A stretch of 64,000 nt of DNA from Oceanobacillus iheyensis HTE831 (GTDB lineage Bacteria; Bacillota; Bacilli; Bacillales; Amphibacillaceae), in contig NC_004193.1 in the NCBI RefSeq assembly GCF_000011245.1, positions 1,962,501-2,026,500 on the forward strand, in the 5' to 3' direction. The translations under genes were made by a program, and so were the position numbers. Positions within the stretch are counted from its first letter, which is position 1. Every line of letters begins with the position of its first letter. Under the pieces are notes generated by a model. It saw nothing but the letters and a program-made list of their open reading frames with translations. It did no database searches and was not told the DNA's origin. Positions 18,326 to 27,765 of this stretch are shown here, one piece after another.

Positions 18326-18779
18326 CGCCAAACTCACCTAGTATTTCTTCTTGTCGAGAAAACATTTTCTTCTCATCCTCTTCTTTCATATGATCATAAC
18401 CTAACAGGTGTAAAAAACCATGTACTGCTAAAAATCCTAATTCTCTTTCTAGACTATGATCATATTCAATGGATTGTTCTTTTGCTTTATCCACAGAGAT
18501 AACAATATCTCCTAATACTAGTGGTCCATCAGCTCCGATGATCTCCATCTCATCTTCATTACTTTCTTGCATTGCAAATGAAATAACATCTGTTGGAGTA
18601 TCTTTTTGACGGTAATTACGGTTGAGAACTTGAATTTCTTTATTGTCGACAAAGTTTACGGACAATTCAGCTTCAGAAGTAACTCCTTCTTTTTGAGCAG
18701 CAAAATCCAATAATCGTTGAATTAAATCAATATAATCCTCCGATACAGAGTTTGTTTCATCGTGAAAGTCAATATGCAT
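18315..18779 (-). CDS. ybeY: Endoribonuclease YbeY
   Basis: YbeY is a metal-dependent RNase that helps mature the 16S rRNA 3' end. The 154-residue protein has the zinc triad HGFLHLLGYDH (His120, His124, His130) and TPTDVISF at 61-68. It shares one base with the stop of pgpH and overlaps dgkA, so translation is coupled through the three genes. Proximity to era fits a shared role in small-subunit maturation. Confidence 0.97.
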   Translation of the reverse strand: MHIDFHDETNSVSEDYIDLIQRLLDFAAQKEGVTSEAELSVNFVDNKEIQVLNRNYRQKDTPTDVISFAMQESNEDEMEIIGADGPLVLGDIVISVDKAKEQSIEYDHSLERELGFLAVHGFLHLLGYDHMKEEDEKKMFSRQEEILGEFGVER

Positions 18780-20911
18780 TAGTTTTCCTCCTCTTTCGGA
18801 TATTGGATTCGAGAGTGAAATATTCCTTTGAGTGATTCACAAATAGTAAATTGAATTACAGTAAGCTCCTTTAATGTTAAAGGACTATCATTTAATTGTC
18901 CATCAGCAACTTTATCACGGATAATACCAGAAACAATTGCTTCTATCTTTTCTTCCGTTGGTTCTTTTAAAGAACGAACTGCTGCTTCGACTGAATCACA
19001 TATACAGATGATTGCTGTTTCTTTTAGTTTCGGTTTTGGACCTGGATATCGAAAATCACTTTCTTCTACTTCAGGGTTTTCTTCCTTCTCTTTCATATAA
19101 AAATATTTTAGTAAAGAATTGGAGTGATGCTGCATCGCTATATCGATAATTTCTTTCGGCATGTGATGCTCTTTTAACATATCAGCACCATCATATGGAT
19201 GACTAATTATTATTTCAGCACTTTTCTTTGGTGACATAAAATCATGAGGGTTACGCATAGATACTTGATTTTCAATAAAATACTGTGGTCTAACTGTTTT
19301 CCCTATATCATGATAATATGCCCCAACTCTTGCCAATAATCCATTGGCCCCTATAGCTTCACATGCTGTTTCACTTATATTTGCCACCATTACCGAATGA
19401 TGATATGTTCCAGGCGCTTCAGTTAATAATTTTTTTAATAACGGTTGATTAGGGTTAGACAATTGAAGTAATTTCATATCTGATAATACACCTAGTAGGC
19501 TTTCGAACAGTGGTAGCATTCCCATTGCTAACACTGCAGCGAGACAAGCTGAGATTATTCCAAAACTACCTTGAATAATGATATCCATCCATGTATATTT
19601 TTCAAACGATAAAAATATAAATAATAGTATAGTGGCAATATGGATAAGTGACATCCCAAAAGCAGATTTAAGGATGGCATATCTATCTTTAACATTAGAT
19701 AGTAGTCCAACCGCCGCTACTTGAGAGACTAAAAAATATATTCCTACTTCAACATTCAACGCTCCCGCAATTTGACCATTAAAAATAACCGTTGCGATAA
19801 TCGAATAAAATATTGCCATTTTTATTGCAATCCGCTCATGTAACAGTAACTTATGTAAAATTGCTGCTGTGGCAATTGGTGTTACAAAGAACAATTGATT
19901 TGATTGAGATGTATACAAGCTGGTGACCTTCATTAGAAATACAGTGACTACACTGATTAATAAAACTGCCGCAACTTTTTTCATATTCCAATCATTTTCT
20001 TTTGCATTTCGATATAACTCAACTGCTATAAATAATGTAATGATAGCTACTAACAAACCTAGTCCCAATAAAGGGAAAATATTTCTTTCAGAGTCTAAAA
20101 CACCTACTAAATCTAATTTTTCATAGATTTCATTCGTGATTGTTTGACCTTCTCGAACGATTACCTCTCCAGCTCGAATCATCACTGGATCAACTGTTGT
20201 AGCAGCATCTTTTCTAGCCTGTGAGGTTTTTTCATAATCAAAAAATGAATTCTCTGTTACTGTAAAATTCGCCAGATCATTAAGCGCTAATGTTAATTCC
20301 TCATTGAAATCGGAATATTCTACGGTTTGTTCTACATTAGCTATTGCTGTCTGTATATTTTCTGTCCTGACACCCCTATCCAATGTTTCCTCTAAAGCTT
20401 CTATAAATACCGTTTTGGCTTGATTTAAATCTTCATCCGATTGGGAAAGGAAGGTAATTAAAGTCTGGTCACTAAGTTCATTACTTATTTCATTTGATAA
20501 TAATTGCTTTAACTGGATCGCCTTATCTTGATCGGTCAATGGCGGTACATCATTGTCATCATTCATTTCTTCGTCTTGCTCTTCATAAAATTTATCAACT
20601 GCATCAAATAATTCCGTAACGTAATTTAATTTCTCTTCTGTTACTTCTTCTGAAATATCATATCGATCTGGTACAGATTGAACAGCTTCCCTTGTCCTTC
20701 TTTCTGTCTCACCTTCATCTTCGATTGTGATTGGTGACCGTATGGTTTGACTAGCGTTACTAAACCTCTCGATTTCATAAGTTTCTGTCTGTACGTTGTC
20801 CCACATCAATACAAAAAATAGAAGCCCTAATAAAATTGCTGGTGGAATAATAATAATTGCTGAATGTTTTTGTTTAAACAACTGATACCTTTCTACCCAT
20901 TTCTCTTTCAC
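18779..20911 (-). CDS. pgpH: Membrane HD-domain phosphodiesterase PgpH (YqfF)
   Basis: A 710-residue protein of the 7TMR-HDED/HD family; orthologues hydrolyse cyclic di-AMP. Order of parts: N-terminal membrane helix (about residues 19-36), an extracytoplasmic acidic domain to about 270, seven transmembrane helices (about 275-480), then a cytoplasmic HD domain with HSVMVANISETA, YHDIGKTVRPQYF and QHHSNSLLKYF. The start is GTG after GGGGTGAAA. It lies between phoH and ybeY as in most bacilli. Confidence 0.94.
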   Translation of the reverse strand: MKEKWVERYQLFKQKHSAIIIIPPAILLGLLFFVLMWDNVQTETYEIERFSNASQTIRSPITIEDEGETERRTREAVQSVPDRYDISEEVTEEKLNYVTELFDAVDKFYEEQDEEMNDDNDVPPLTDQDKAIQLKQLLSNEISNELSDQTLITFLSQSDEDLNQAKTVFIEALEETLDRGVRTENIQTAIANVEQTVEYSDFNEELTLALNDLANFTVTENSFFDYEKTSQARKDAATTVDPVMIRAGEVIVREGQTITNEIYEKLDLVGVLDSERNIFPLLGLGLLVAIITLFIAVELYRNAKENDWNMKKVAAVLLISVVTVFLMKVTSLYTSQSNQLFFVTPIATAAILHKLLLHERIAIKMAIFYSIIATVIFNGQIAGALNVEVGIYFLVSQVAAVGLLSNVKDRYAILKSAFGMSLIHIATILLFIFLSFEKYTWMDIIIQGSFGIISACLAAVLAMGMLPLFESLLGVLSDMKLLQLSNPNQPLLKKLLTEAPGTYHHSVMVANISETACEAIGANGLLARVGAYYHDIGKTVRPQYFIENQVSMRNPHDFMSPKKSAEIIISHPYDGADMLKEHHMPKEIIDIAMQHHSNSLLKYFYMKEKEENPEVEESDFRYPGPKPKLKETAIICICDSVEAAVRSLKEPTEEKIEAIVSGIIRDKVADGQLNDSPLTLKELTVIQFTICESLKGIFHSRIQYPKEEEN

Positions 20912-20937
20912 GCAGTTTCACCCCAATGATATAGAAA

Positions 20938-20960
20938 TAAGACCCTTTTTACGGGTCTTA
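20938..20960 (-). terminator. Hairpin between phoH and pgpH
   Basis: TAAGACCC and GGGTCTTA form an 8-bp stem after phoH, followed by TTTCT on the minus strand. It may cause partial termination, lowering pgpH relative to phoH. Confidence 0.65.
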
Positions 20961-20995
20961 CTTTTGTATAAGTTTTCATTTTTCATAAGCGTCAA

Positions 20996-21928
20996 TTACT
21001 TTTGAACAAGTGGATGTCGAACTACGTCAGTTTGACTGAGGTGAATGAAGGATATTCCTTCAACTTTAGAAAGTAGTTGTTCTGCAACTTGTAGCCCGGA
21101 AGTTACTCCTTTTGGTAAATCAATCTGTGTAATATCACCAGTTATTATCATTTTTGATCCAAATCCAAGACGAGTTAAAAACATTTTCATTTGTGCGGGT
21201 GTGGTGTTTTGAGCCTCATCCAATATAACAAATGCATCATCTAATGTTCTGCCCCTCATATAGGCTAGAGGCGCAATTTCTATCGTCTCTCGTTCAATGA
21301 GACGTAATGTATGCTCTGACCCAAGAACATCATGTAGCGCATCATAGAGAGGTCGTAAATAAGGATCAACTTTCTCTTTTAAATCTCCTGGCAAAAAACC
21401 TAGACTTTCCCCAGCTTCTACTGCGGGGCGCGTTAGTATTATCTTTTTAACTAGTCCATTTTTTAATGCATGCACTGCCATAACTACAGCTAAATAGGTC
21501 TTCCCCGTACCCGCTGGACCAATTCCAAACACTAAGTCATTACCTTTAATTGATTGTATATAGCTTTTTTGTCCAAGCGTCTTTACCCTAATGGATTTCC
21601 CTTTATAATTCTTTGTTATTTCGTCTTCAAATAAAGTCTCAAACTGCGAGATTTTACCTTTACGTGACAACTCTACGGCGTAAACAACATCACGTTCGGT
21701 TATCGTTTGTCCTTTTCGGATAACATTTAACATTGCTAAAAGAATCTCTTTAACTTGTTGTATTGCTTGTTCTGAACCAGAAACACTAACTGCTTCTCCA
21801 CGTGATACAATATTTACATCGAGCAATGTTTCTAGCTGTTGTAGGTGCTTATCATTTGTACCGAATAAACCTAAAGTTTCATTGGTACCATTTAATTGCA
21901 AATCTAAATCAGTTAAACGTTCGGACAT
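20996..21928 (-). CDS. phoH: PhoH-like ATPase
   Basis: The 310-residue protein has the PhoH P-loop domain: Walker A GPAGTGKT (137-144) and Walker B VILDEAQ (234-240), with a small KH-like N-terminal region. PhoH proteins are RNA-associated ATPases; the exact job is not settled, although linkage to ybeY and era points to RNA processing. It starts two bases after the yqfD stop at an ATG behind CAAGGAG. Confidence 0.95.
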   Translation of the reverse strand: MSERLTDLDLQLNGTNETLGLFGTNDKHLQQLETLLDVNIVSRGEAVSVSGSEQAIQQVKEILLAMLNVIRKGQTITERDVVYAVELSRKGKISQFETLFEDEITKNYKGKSIRVKTLGQKSYIQSIKGNDLVFGIGPAGTGKTYLAVVMAVHALKNGLVKKIILTRPAVEAGESLGFLPGDLKEKVDPYLRPLYDALHDVLGSEHTLRLIERETIEIAPLAYMRGRTLDDAFVILDEAQNTTPAQMKMFLTRLGFGSKMIITGDITQIDLPKGVTSGLQVAEQLLSKVEGISFIHLSQTDVVRHPLVQK

Positions 21929-21930
21929 AA

Positions 21931-23154
21931 TCAGTCTCCTTGGCGAATAGGTTCATTTTTAACAATATTTTCTTCTACAGAAACATAAACGATTAATTTT
22001 ACTTTACCATGCTCGATACGTTCATGCAAAACTTTTTCTGACAATATTTCTGCATCAGGACCTAGTTCAGTCTCTAGTTGTTTTACCGCTTGCTTTTTCC
22101 CTGCATCAATCGCTTCTTCCTTCGTTCTTTCACCTTCATATAATTGTTTTTCGTTAATTTCAGATTCTATAATTGAAATTGGTAGCTGCCATTTTAAAAA
22201 CTGTATCGGTTTTTCATTTAATTCCACTTGTGTTTGTTCAAATTCGGGATCACGAAATCCCCATATAGGCAATTGAAGTTGTCCCATTTTCATATAATAT
22301 TTATTTTTACTTTTTCCTGTTAACTGTTCATAATTATACGATAAGGGTACTGTTAATGTAACTTCATACCATGTATTTGCAAAGATCTCTGCTTCAGCAG
22401 TAATTGGTGGAGTTTTTCTCTTTTCCGAGTCACTTTCATCTTCATCTTGATTTTCTTCATAACTCAAGTCTCCAGATACGAGTAAATCTCCTGGTTTAAC
22501 ATAATCATTAATTTGTTTTACAGGTTCCCCTTTTGAAACATACATCCTTGTTATTACTCCTTCTTTAGCAGCAACAATATTTCCTGGTTCACCTGGGTCT
22601 AGTTCTTCAACAATTAACTTTTCCACCCCTTCTAAGTATAGGGTTGTCCCTCGTAATTCAACGCCTGCCCACAACAATTCTGGAACATCATCTAATAAAT
22701 TTCTTTGTATATCTTTTGGTGAATCCACAGAAAATAACCACACACCAGAGTGAATACCATAACTATCTAATTGCACTTTAATTTTTTCTTCTATTTCTTT
22801 CGGTACACCTGTGATATTAACAGACCATAACAAATTAGATAAAAATAAAAAAAACAATACTCCAACTAATATACCTATTACTAAAAATCGCTTCTTCAAA
22901 AACCGAGCAAATCCAAACGGTAATCCTTTCCTCTCTTCAAAAGAAATTTTATATAATGTTCTTCTACGTAATTGTTTTAATTTCTTAATATCTTGTAACT
23001 TTAATTTAGCAACACAATCTTTTGAAGAGATTTTTTTTGCATCCCATACCAAAATACCTTCATTAGCACATTTTTGGAAAAATAGCTCCGGCTTTTCGCC
23101 AGAGACTCGAACAGTTACATATCCTCGGATCCTCTTACCATAATTACGTTTCAT
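21931..23154 (-). CDS. yqfD: Sporulation protein YqfD
   Basis: The 407-residue protein has an N-terminal cytoplasmic part (about residues 1-90), one transmembrane helix (about 91-109, FLVIGILVGVLFFLFLS) and a large extracytoplasmic domain of the YqfD/stage IV sporulation family. B. subtilis YqfD is made under sigma-E in the mother cell and is needed for efficient sporulation. Here it follows yqfC, and a sigma-E-like promoter precedes yqfC. Start: ATG after AGGAGG. Confidence 0.93.
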   Translation of the reverse strand: MKRNYGKRIRGYVTVRVSGEKPELFFQKCANEGILVWDAKKISSKDCVAKLKLQDIKKLKQLRRRTLYKISFEERKGLPFGFARFLKKRFLVIGILVGVLFFLFLSNLLWSVNITGVPKEIEEKIKVQLDSYGIHSGVWLFSVDSPKDIQRNLLDDVPELLWAGVELRGTTLYLEGVEKLIVEELDPGEPGNIVAAKEGVITRMYVSKGEPVKQINDYVKPGDLLVSGDLSYEENQDEDESDSEKRKTPPITAEAEIFANTWYEVTLTVPLSYNYEQLTGKSKNKYYMKMGQLQLPIWGFRDPEFEQTQVELNEKPIQFLKWQLPISIIESEINEKQLYEGERTKEEAIDAGKKQAVKQLETELGPDAEILSEKVLHERIEHGKVKLIVYVSVEENIVKNEPIRQGD

Positions 23155-23175
23155 TGGAACCTCCTGTCCTACGAG

Positions 23176-23457
23176 TTAATTCGGTAAAAACTTCACCTCA
23201 TGAATGGTACCCTCCAACATTATTTCTTTCGGTAACATCATTTTTAATACAAATGCATCTCCTTTAATTTGTACATAACCATTCGTTACCTTTAATTTTA
23301 ATTCGTTATTTGAGTAAACCTCTAACCCTTGATGATTTTCAATATAAAAGTGAATATGCCCTATGATTGTTATTCTAGGCATCTCTAGAATAACATCAGA
23401 AGGAAGAGAGAATTGTTCAATTAATAGTGAACGAATTCGCTGATGCCATTTAGCCAA
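23176..23457 (-). CDS. yqfC: Sporulation protein YqfC
   Basis: A 93-residue protein, the same size as B. subtilis YqfC, mostly beta-rich with YabP/YqfC-family character (LEMPRITIIGH, a family phrase). The TTG at 23457 lies 7 bases after GAGGGGGG and is the only sensible start; longer readings lack a binding site and run over the promoter. It is cotranscribed with yqfD. Confidence 0.9.
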   Translation of the reverse strand: MAKWHQRIRSLLIEQFSLPSDVILEMPRITIIGHIHFYIENHQGLEVYSNNELKLKVTNGYVQIKGDAFVLKMMLPKEIMLEGTIHEVKFLPN

Positions 23458-23479
23458 TGATGATCCCCCCTCACATAGA

Positions 23480-23507
23480 TATGTATGAAAAAACTTCATC
23501 AATAAGA
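23480..23507 (-). promoter_or_regulatory. Sigma-E-like promoter of yqfC-yqfD
   Basis: TCTTATT, 13 bases, CATACAT on the minus strand, against the sigma-E consensus KMATATT-N(13-15)-CATACANT. It is 23 bp before the yqfC start. The B. subtilis orthologues are sigma-E dependent. Confidence 0.6.
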
Positions 23508-23647
23508 ACAAGAACCGTTGACTAAACCTAATTAACATACAAAAATTCATATACAATGGGTAAGGATACTATATGACAATTGAAGAGAATCGCACAGTCC
23601 AACCAATCTTTAGTTTATTTAATCCAGTTCACTTTCTATCATGGTCT

Positions 23648-23675
23648 GTTAGATATGGATGAAATAATATCTAAC
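23648..23675. repeat. Inverted repeat next to the yqfB terminator
   Basis: GTTAGATAT and ATATCTAAC form a perfect 9-bp stem with a 10-base loop, five bases beyond the yqfB terminator. It may be a second terminator-like structure or an element of the yqfC upstream region. Confidence 0.5.
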
Positions 23676-23679
23676 ACAA

Positions 23680-23713
23680 AAATCCCGATTAACCGTAAGG
23701 ATAATCGGGATTT
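23680..23713 (-). terminator. Terminator of yqeZ-floA-yqfB
   Basis: AAATCCCGATTA and TAATCGGGATTT make a perfect 12-bp stem with a 10-base loop after yqfB, with T-rich sequence on the minus strand. Confidence 0.92.
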
Positions 23714-23735
23714 ACATTAATCAAATATTATTTAT

Positions 23736-24233
23736 CTAATGTGAACGATCACGTATCACACTTCGATATGGTTTCTTTGCCCTTGGAGAGCCTAGAACTT
23801 CTGCCATAATTACACCATTCACAAGACCTTCTGCGCTTAAATTACTAGTAACTCGACGCTTCATTTCTTGCTGACTTATACCTTGATGATCGTCTTTCTT
23901 TGTAGGTAATACTGTAGACGTATCTTTCTTCTCCAGATTCTCTACATTCTGCACCTGGGCACTATACTTATTAGCAATGCGTTTCATTTGCTCTTGCTGT
24001 TGTTCCTGTATATTACCTGCTGCTGACATATTAGGCCTATCATTTTCGGTATAAACCTTTCTTTCTGCTCTGGGTTGGCGCTGGGTAGTTCTAGGAGCAG
24101 AGCTGGACTGTTTTTGAGGAGGAGTTTTCTTTTTTTGCTCTTCCTGATTTTTCTTTTTGCCATCTCCAAGTACTGCAATGATACCTGAAATAATAACAAA
24201 AATTAAAAATAGGTTTTCAAAAATCCAGTCCAT
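23736..24233 (-). CDS. yqfB: YqfB-like membrane-anchored protein
   Basis: The 165-residue protein has one N-terminal hydrophobic segment (about residues 5-22), then a Lys/Gln-rich low-complexity region (about 25-60) and a conserved C-terminal block (VTSNLSAEGLVNGVIMAEVLGSPRAKKPYR). It is the last gene of the yqeZ-floA-yqfB operon, which suggests a role with the flotillin microdomain, but its activity is unknown. Start: ATG after AAGGAGGG. Confidence 0.8.
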   Translation of the reverse strand: MDWIFENLFLIFVIISGIIAVLGDGKKKNQEEQKKKTPPQKQSSSAPRTTQRQPRAERKVYTENDRPNMSAAGNIQEQQQEQMKRIANKYSAQVQNVENLEKKDTSTVLPTKKDDHQGISQQEMKRRVTSNLSAEGLVNGVIMAEVLGSPRAKKPYRSVIRDRSH

Positions 24234-24263
24234 TATATCCCTCCTTTACATCCACATATGGTT

Positions 24264-25256
24264 TTACTGTTGGTCATCATCTTTATTCTCTTTAGACAAT
24301 TTACCAATAGAATCACGCATATCTGTATCAGCATCAATGTTTTGGTAATTCATATAATCCATAACACCCATTTTTCCTGAACGTAATGCTTCTGCTAAAG
24401 CAAGTGGTACATCCGCTTCTGCTTCCACAACTTTCGCACGCATTTCTTGAACACGAGCGACCATTTCTTGTTCTTGTGCTACTGCCATTGCGCGACGTTC
24501 TTCTGCTTTTGCTTGTGCAATATTCTTATCTGCTTCTGCTTGGTCAGTTTGTAAGATTGCACCAATGTTCTTGCCGATGTCCACATCTGCAATATCAATA
24601 GATAGAATTTCAAATGCAGTACCAGAGTCCAGACCTTTACTCAACACTGTTTGTGAAATAGAATCTGGATTTTCTAAAACTTGTTTATGGTGATCAGAGC
24701 TACCGATAGTACTTACAACACCTTCACCAACACGAGCGATAATTGTTTCTTCACCTGCACCACCGACCAAACGGTCAATATTTGCACGCACTGTGATACG
24801 AGCAAGTGCCTTTACTTCAATACCATCCATAGCAATACCTGCAATAAACGGCGTTTCAATAACTTTTGGATTAACGCTCATTTGTACAGCTTCCAAAACA
24901 TCACGACCAGCTAAGTCAATAGCTGCCCCACGTTCAAATGGTAAATCTATGTTTGCACGGTGTGCTGCAATTAATGCATTCACTACTCGGTCCACATTAC
25001 CACCCGCAAGGTAATGGCTCTCTAATTGATTGGTTTTTACATTTAATCCTGCTTTATGCGCTTTAATCAGCGGATTAATTACTCGATTTGGTACAACCCT
25101 ACGTAAACGCATCCCAATTAGAGTGAAGATACTTATCTTAACCCCTGCAGCAAGTGCACTAATCCATAGTGCTACTGGTACAAAAGTAAACAAAATTGCT
25201 AAAGCGATGAGTACCGCTGCTATAATAATTATTGGTAAAATTATACTGTTTTCCAT
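24264..25256 (-). CDS. floA: Flotillin-like protein FloA
   Basis: FloA scaffolds functional membrane microdomains. The 330-residue protein has an N-terminal membrane hairpin or helix (about residues 5-45), an SPFH-like domain and a C-terminal coiled coil rich in Ala/Glu ([17 protein letters not shown], a family hallmark). Length is that of B. subtilis FloA (YqfA). It lies between yqeZ and yqfB, all under a sigma-W-type promoter at 26641. Start: ATG after AGGAGG. Confidence 0.97.
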   Translation of the reverse strand: MENSIILPIIIIAAVLIALAILFTFVPVALWISALAAGVKISIFTLIGMRLRRVVPNRVINPLIKAHKAGLNVKTNQLESHYLAGGNVDRVVNALIAAHRANIDLPFERGAAIDLAGRDVLEAVQMSVNPKVIETPFIAGIAMDGIEVKALARITVRANIDRLVGGAGEETIIARVGEGVVSTIGSSDHHKQVLENPDSISQTVLSKGLDSGTAFEILSIDIADVDIGKNIGAILQTDQAEADKNIAQAKAEERRAMAVAQEQEMVARVQEMRAKVVEAEADVPLALAEALRSGKMGVMDYMNYQNIDADTDMRDSIGKLSKENKDDDQQ

Positions 25257-25267
25257 TTACACGCCTC

Positions 25268-26608
25268 CTAATTTTCTTTTATTTCCTTTACTACTACACG
25301 AACACCTTCTACACGAATGATCTTAAGATGTTGCCCTTTACCTATAAAAGAACCATCTGACACTACGTCAATTTGTTCATCTTCAAATAGGCCAATACCT
25401 GATGGGCGAAGTGGTGTTAGTGCTCTTCCTTCTAGCCCTACTAATTCTATTCGGTTAACAGAAGAAACATACCCTTGTTCTGTTGCAGTACTATCTCTTA
25501 GTATAATATGGCGGAAAACTCCTTTATCCATTCCAATTCTTCTAAACAATATTACTCCAACAATTACGGCTATTAAAAAGGCTATACCTATACTTAAAGA
25601 CATATGACCAAGATCGTAACCGGACATAAACAAAGATCCTATTACAGCAGCAATACCAATAAAGCCCATAATACCGCTTGTAACAAAAAATTCAGCAATA
25701 ATTAAACCGACGCCAATTAATAGGAGAATGATTGCTTCCATTCCTGCAAGACCAGCAACAATATGACCATAGAAGAATAATATTAATGCAACTAAGCCCA
25801 TTGTTCCAGCAACACCAAACCCAGGTGAGTACAACTCTACGACTAAACCAAGACTAGCAACGGAGAGAAGAATAGGGATTACTACAGGGTTCGTTAGAAA
25901 GCGGGCTAATTCCTCTGCAAAAGATGTTTCGACTTCTACTATACTTGCATTACTTAGTTCTAGTTGTGTAAGTAACTCATTCCGATCATCTACTATTCCT
26001 TCTGCATAACCAACTTCAACAGCATCATTAGGTCCTAATGTTAAAAATTTTCCTTCTCCTGCACCAAATTCTGGAAGATCGATACTACTATCCGCCATTG
26101 CTGCGGCATATATTGGATCTCTCCCTTGCGATTCAGCAGCACTTCTCATTTGCGCTAACCAAGCAGATTGCGCTTTTGCATCTGCAGCTGTTCCATCTTG
26201 ATTGATTACCCCACTTGCACCCATTGTAGCATGAGGATTGAAGTAAATATTATCAGAAAATAATGCGATATAAGACCCAGCTGAAAGTGCTTCATTAACA
26301 ATATACGATGTGGAAGGAACGACCAAACTTTGAATCAGCGAACCGATTTTTCCTGCCGAGTCAACTCTTCCCCCTGGTGTGTCTATCTCAAAAATGATAT
26401 GATCTGCACCATTCTCCATCGCTTCCTCTGTTGCTCGTTTCAAGAAGGCTTCTAGACCTCGCTCTACTTCATTTTCAATTGGAATAATATAGACTGTTTC
26501 TCCTTCTCCCTGTTCTGCCTCTACACTATTCCCAGAAGCAAAAGGTATGCAAAAAAGAATCACAATGAAAGTTATGTATACAGCATATCTTAACCGCTTT
26601 CCAATCAA
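25268..26608 (-). CDS. yqeZ: NfeD1-type membrane serine protease YqeZ
   Basis: The 446-residue protein begins with a signal peptide or anchor (about residues 7-25). It then has a ClpP-like serine protease domain (about 38-210) with candidate Ser109 in ALSAG and Lys145, four or five transmembrane helices (about 230-365) and a C-terminal NfeD OB-fold with GRALTPLRPSG. It starts at TTG after GGGGGTGAT. As the first gene before floA, it is the NfeD partner of the flotillin. Confidence 0.95.
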   Translation of the reverse strand: MIGKRLRYAVYITFIVILFCIPFASGNSVEAEQGEGETVYIIPIENEVERGLEAFLKRATEEAMENGADHIIFEIDTPGGRVDSAGKIGSLIQSLVVPSTSYIVNEALSAGSYIALFSDNIYFNPHATMGASGVINQDGTAADAKAQSAWLAQMRSAAESQGRDPIYAAAMADSSIDLPEFGAGEGKFLTLGPNDAVEVGYAEGIVDDRNELLTQLELSNASIVEVETSFAEELARFLTNPVVIPILLSVASLGLVVELYSPGFGVAGTMGLVALILFFYGHIVAGLAGMEAIILLLIGVGLIIAEFFVTSGIMGFIGIAAVIGSLFMSGYDLGHMSLSIGIAFLIAVIVGVILFRRIGMDKGVFRHIILRDSTATEQGYVSSVNRIELVGLEGRALTPLRPSGIGLFEDEQIDVVSDGSFIGKGQHLKIIRVEGVRVVVKEIKEN

Positions 26609-26640
26609 CTTAAATCACCCCCTACAAAGCACCTGTACCT

Positions 26641-26671
26641 ATAATACGAAGCAATCAGTTAAAAGGATTCA
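26641..26671 (-). promoter_or_regulatory. Sigma-W-type promoter of yqeZ-floA-yqfB
   Basis: TGAATC, 17 bases beginning CTTTT, then CGTA on the minus strand. It differs from the sigma-W consensus by one base in the -35 box and one base in spacing. The B. subtilis operon is sigma-W controlled. Confidence 0.7.
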
Positions 26672-26938
26672 TCTTTTTTCGTGTATTCGGTACATCTTGA
26701 TAGTACCACATAATTGAATACTAGAGAAAGTCTGACCTTAACATCGAATAAAGTGAATCTTCGTAATAGGAGAGTTTTATTCTTCCTTCACTGTGTTTTA
26801 GCAATATGGGAGCATAATCTAAAGTCCCCTCGAATAGGAAAAAATTATCCTATTCGTGTCTATGTTGCATACTCCAACCGAACCCAATTATGTTTTATTA
26901 CTAATTGTATGCGATATGTAGACATAAATATTTTACCA
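26672..26938. other. Intergenic region between yqeZ and yqeY, structured but no gene
   Basis: A plus-strand 80-codon reading has no ribosome binding site and a composition unlike its neighbours, and is not called. The region holds a perfect inverted repeat CGAATAGGA/TCCTATTCG at about 26829-26855. I cannot assign a function. Confidence 0.45.
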
Positions 26939-26973
26939 AAAAAGAGATCATCCTAACTTAGGACGATCTCTTT
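26939..26973 (-). terminator. Terminator of rpsU-yqeY
   Basis: AAGAGATC-ATCCTA pairs with TAGGA-GATCTCTT across a short loop, followed by a T run on the minus strand. Confidence 0.88.
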
Positions 26974-26976
26974 TCA

Positions 26977-27423
26977 TTAGCGCAATTCTTCTTGCACTGT
27001 TGTTTTTATTTGAGAGCCATCTGCTTTACCTTTTACTTTTGGCATAACAGCGCCCATCACTTTACCCATATCCTTCATCGATGTAGCATTCAATTCTTGA
27101 ATTGTTTCTTGAATGATCGATCTTAACTCATCATCTGAAAGTTGCTCTGGTAAATACGTATTAAGTATTTCCAGTTCTTTTTCGATTTTTTCTACCAAAT
27201 CTTCTCTTCCAGCATTATTGAATTCTTGGAGGGAATCTTTTCTTTGTTTAACTTCTCTAGATAGAATTGTTAATTCTTCGTCTTCAGAAAGTGTATCTTT
27301 ACCAAGTTTAATCAATTCATTCTGAATAGAAGCTTTTACCATGCGAATAACGCTAAGGGTTTCTTTATCTTTGTTCTTCATCGCTTGCTTCATATCTTGA
27401 TTCAGACGATCAAGTAACGTCAT
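26977..27423 (-). CDS. yqeY: GatB/YqeY domain protein
   Basis: A 148-residue all-helical protein homologous to the C-terminal YqeY domain of GatB, the tRNA amidotransferase subunit that contacts tRNA. The stand-alone family has no proven activity; tRNA binding is a reasonable inference. It follows rpsU by 15 bp, a nearly universal pairing in Firmicutes. Start: ATG after AGAAGGTG. Confidence 0.95.
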   Translation of the reverse strand: MTLLDRLNQDMKQAMKNKDKETLSVIRMVKASIQNELIKLGKDTLSEDEELTILSREVKQRKDSLQEFNNAGREDLVEKIEKELEILNTYLPEQLSDDELRSIIQETIQELNATSMKDMGKVMGAVMPKVKGKADGSQIKTTVQEELR

Positions 27424-27438
27424 ACGCTCGCACCTTCT

Positions 27439-27615
27439 TTAGAATTTACGTTTTCTAGCAGCTTCTGATTTCTTCTTACGTTTTACACTAGGCTTTTCAT
27501 AGTGTTCACGTTTACGATATTCCTGTAGTGTACCGCTTTTTGATACACTGCGTTTAAAGCGACGAAGAGCATCTTCAAGAGACTCGTTTTTACGAACGCG
27601 AGTTGTATTTGACAT
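27439..27615 (-). CDS. rpsU: 30S ribosomal protein S21
   Basis: A 58-residue basic protein with the S21 signature [18 protein letters not shown] and a Lys/Arg-rich C terminus. The ATG at 27615 follows GGAGGGAGG; the longer reading upstream is not coding. It is the first gene of rpsU-yqeY and has a strong promoter at 27686-27714. Confidence 0.97.
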   Translation of the reverse strand: MSNTTRVRKNESLEDALRRFKRSVSKSGTLQEYRKREHYEKPSVKRKKKSEAARKRKF

Positions 27616-27685
27616 GCTAATTTCCCTCCCTCCGAAGCACAAAACCATTTTATACATGCATGAATCTATTCTCATGCCTTTATAA

Positions 27686-27714
27686 AGTATAATATAAACA
27701 ATCTTATAGGTCAA
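27686..27714 (-). promoter_or_regulatory. Sigma-A promoter of rpsU-yqeY
   Basis: TTGACC, 17 bases, TATACT on the minus strand, about 70 bp before rpsU. Confidence 0.8.
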
Positions 27715-27765
27715 CGGTTATTTGTATCTAATAATAAAAATAGGGAACAAAGATGAATTTGAAAT

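Noticed and set aside
26714..26956. 80-codon plus-strand reading frame between yqeZ and yqeY
   Set aside because: No ribosome binding site and it ends inside the yqeY terminator; composition does not resemble a protein.
27648..27662. 14-bp sequence TTTATACATGCATG shared with 53788-53802
   Set aside because: Exact 14-mer matches are expected by chance several times in a window of this size; no longer repeat surrounds it.
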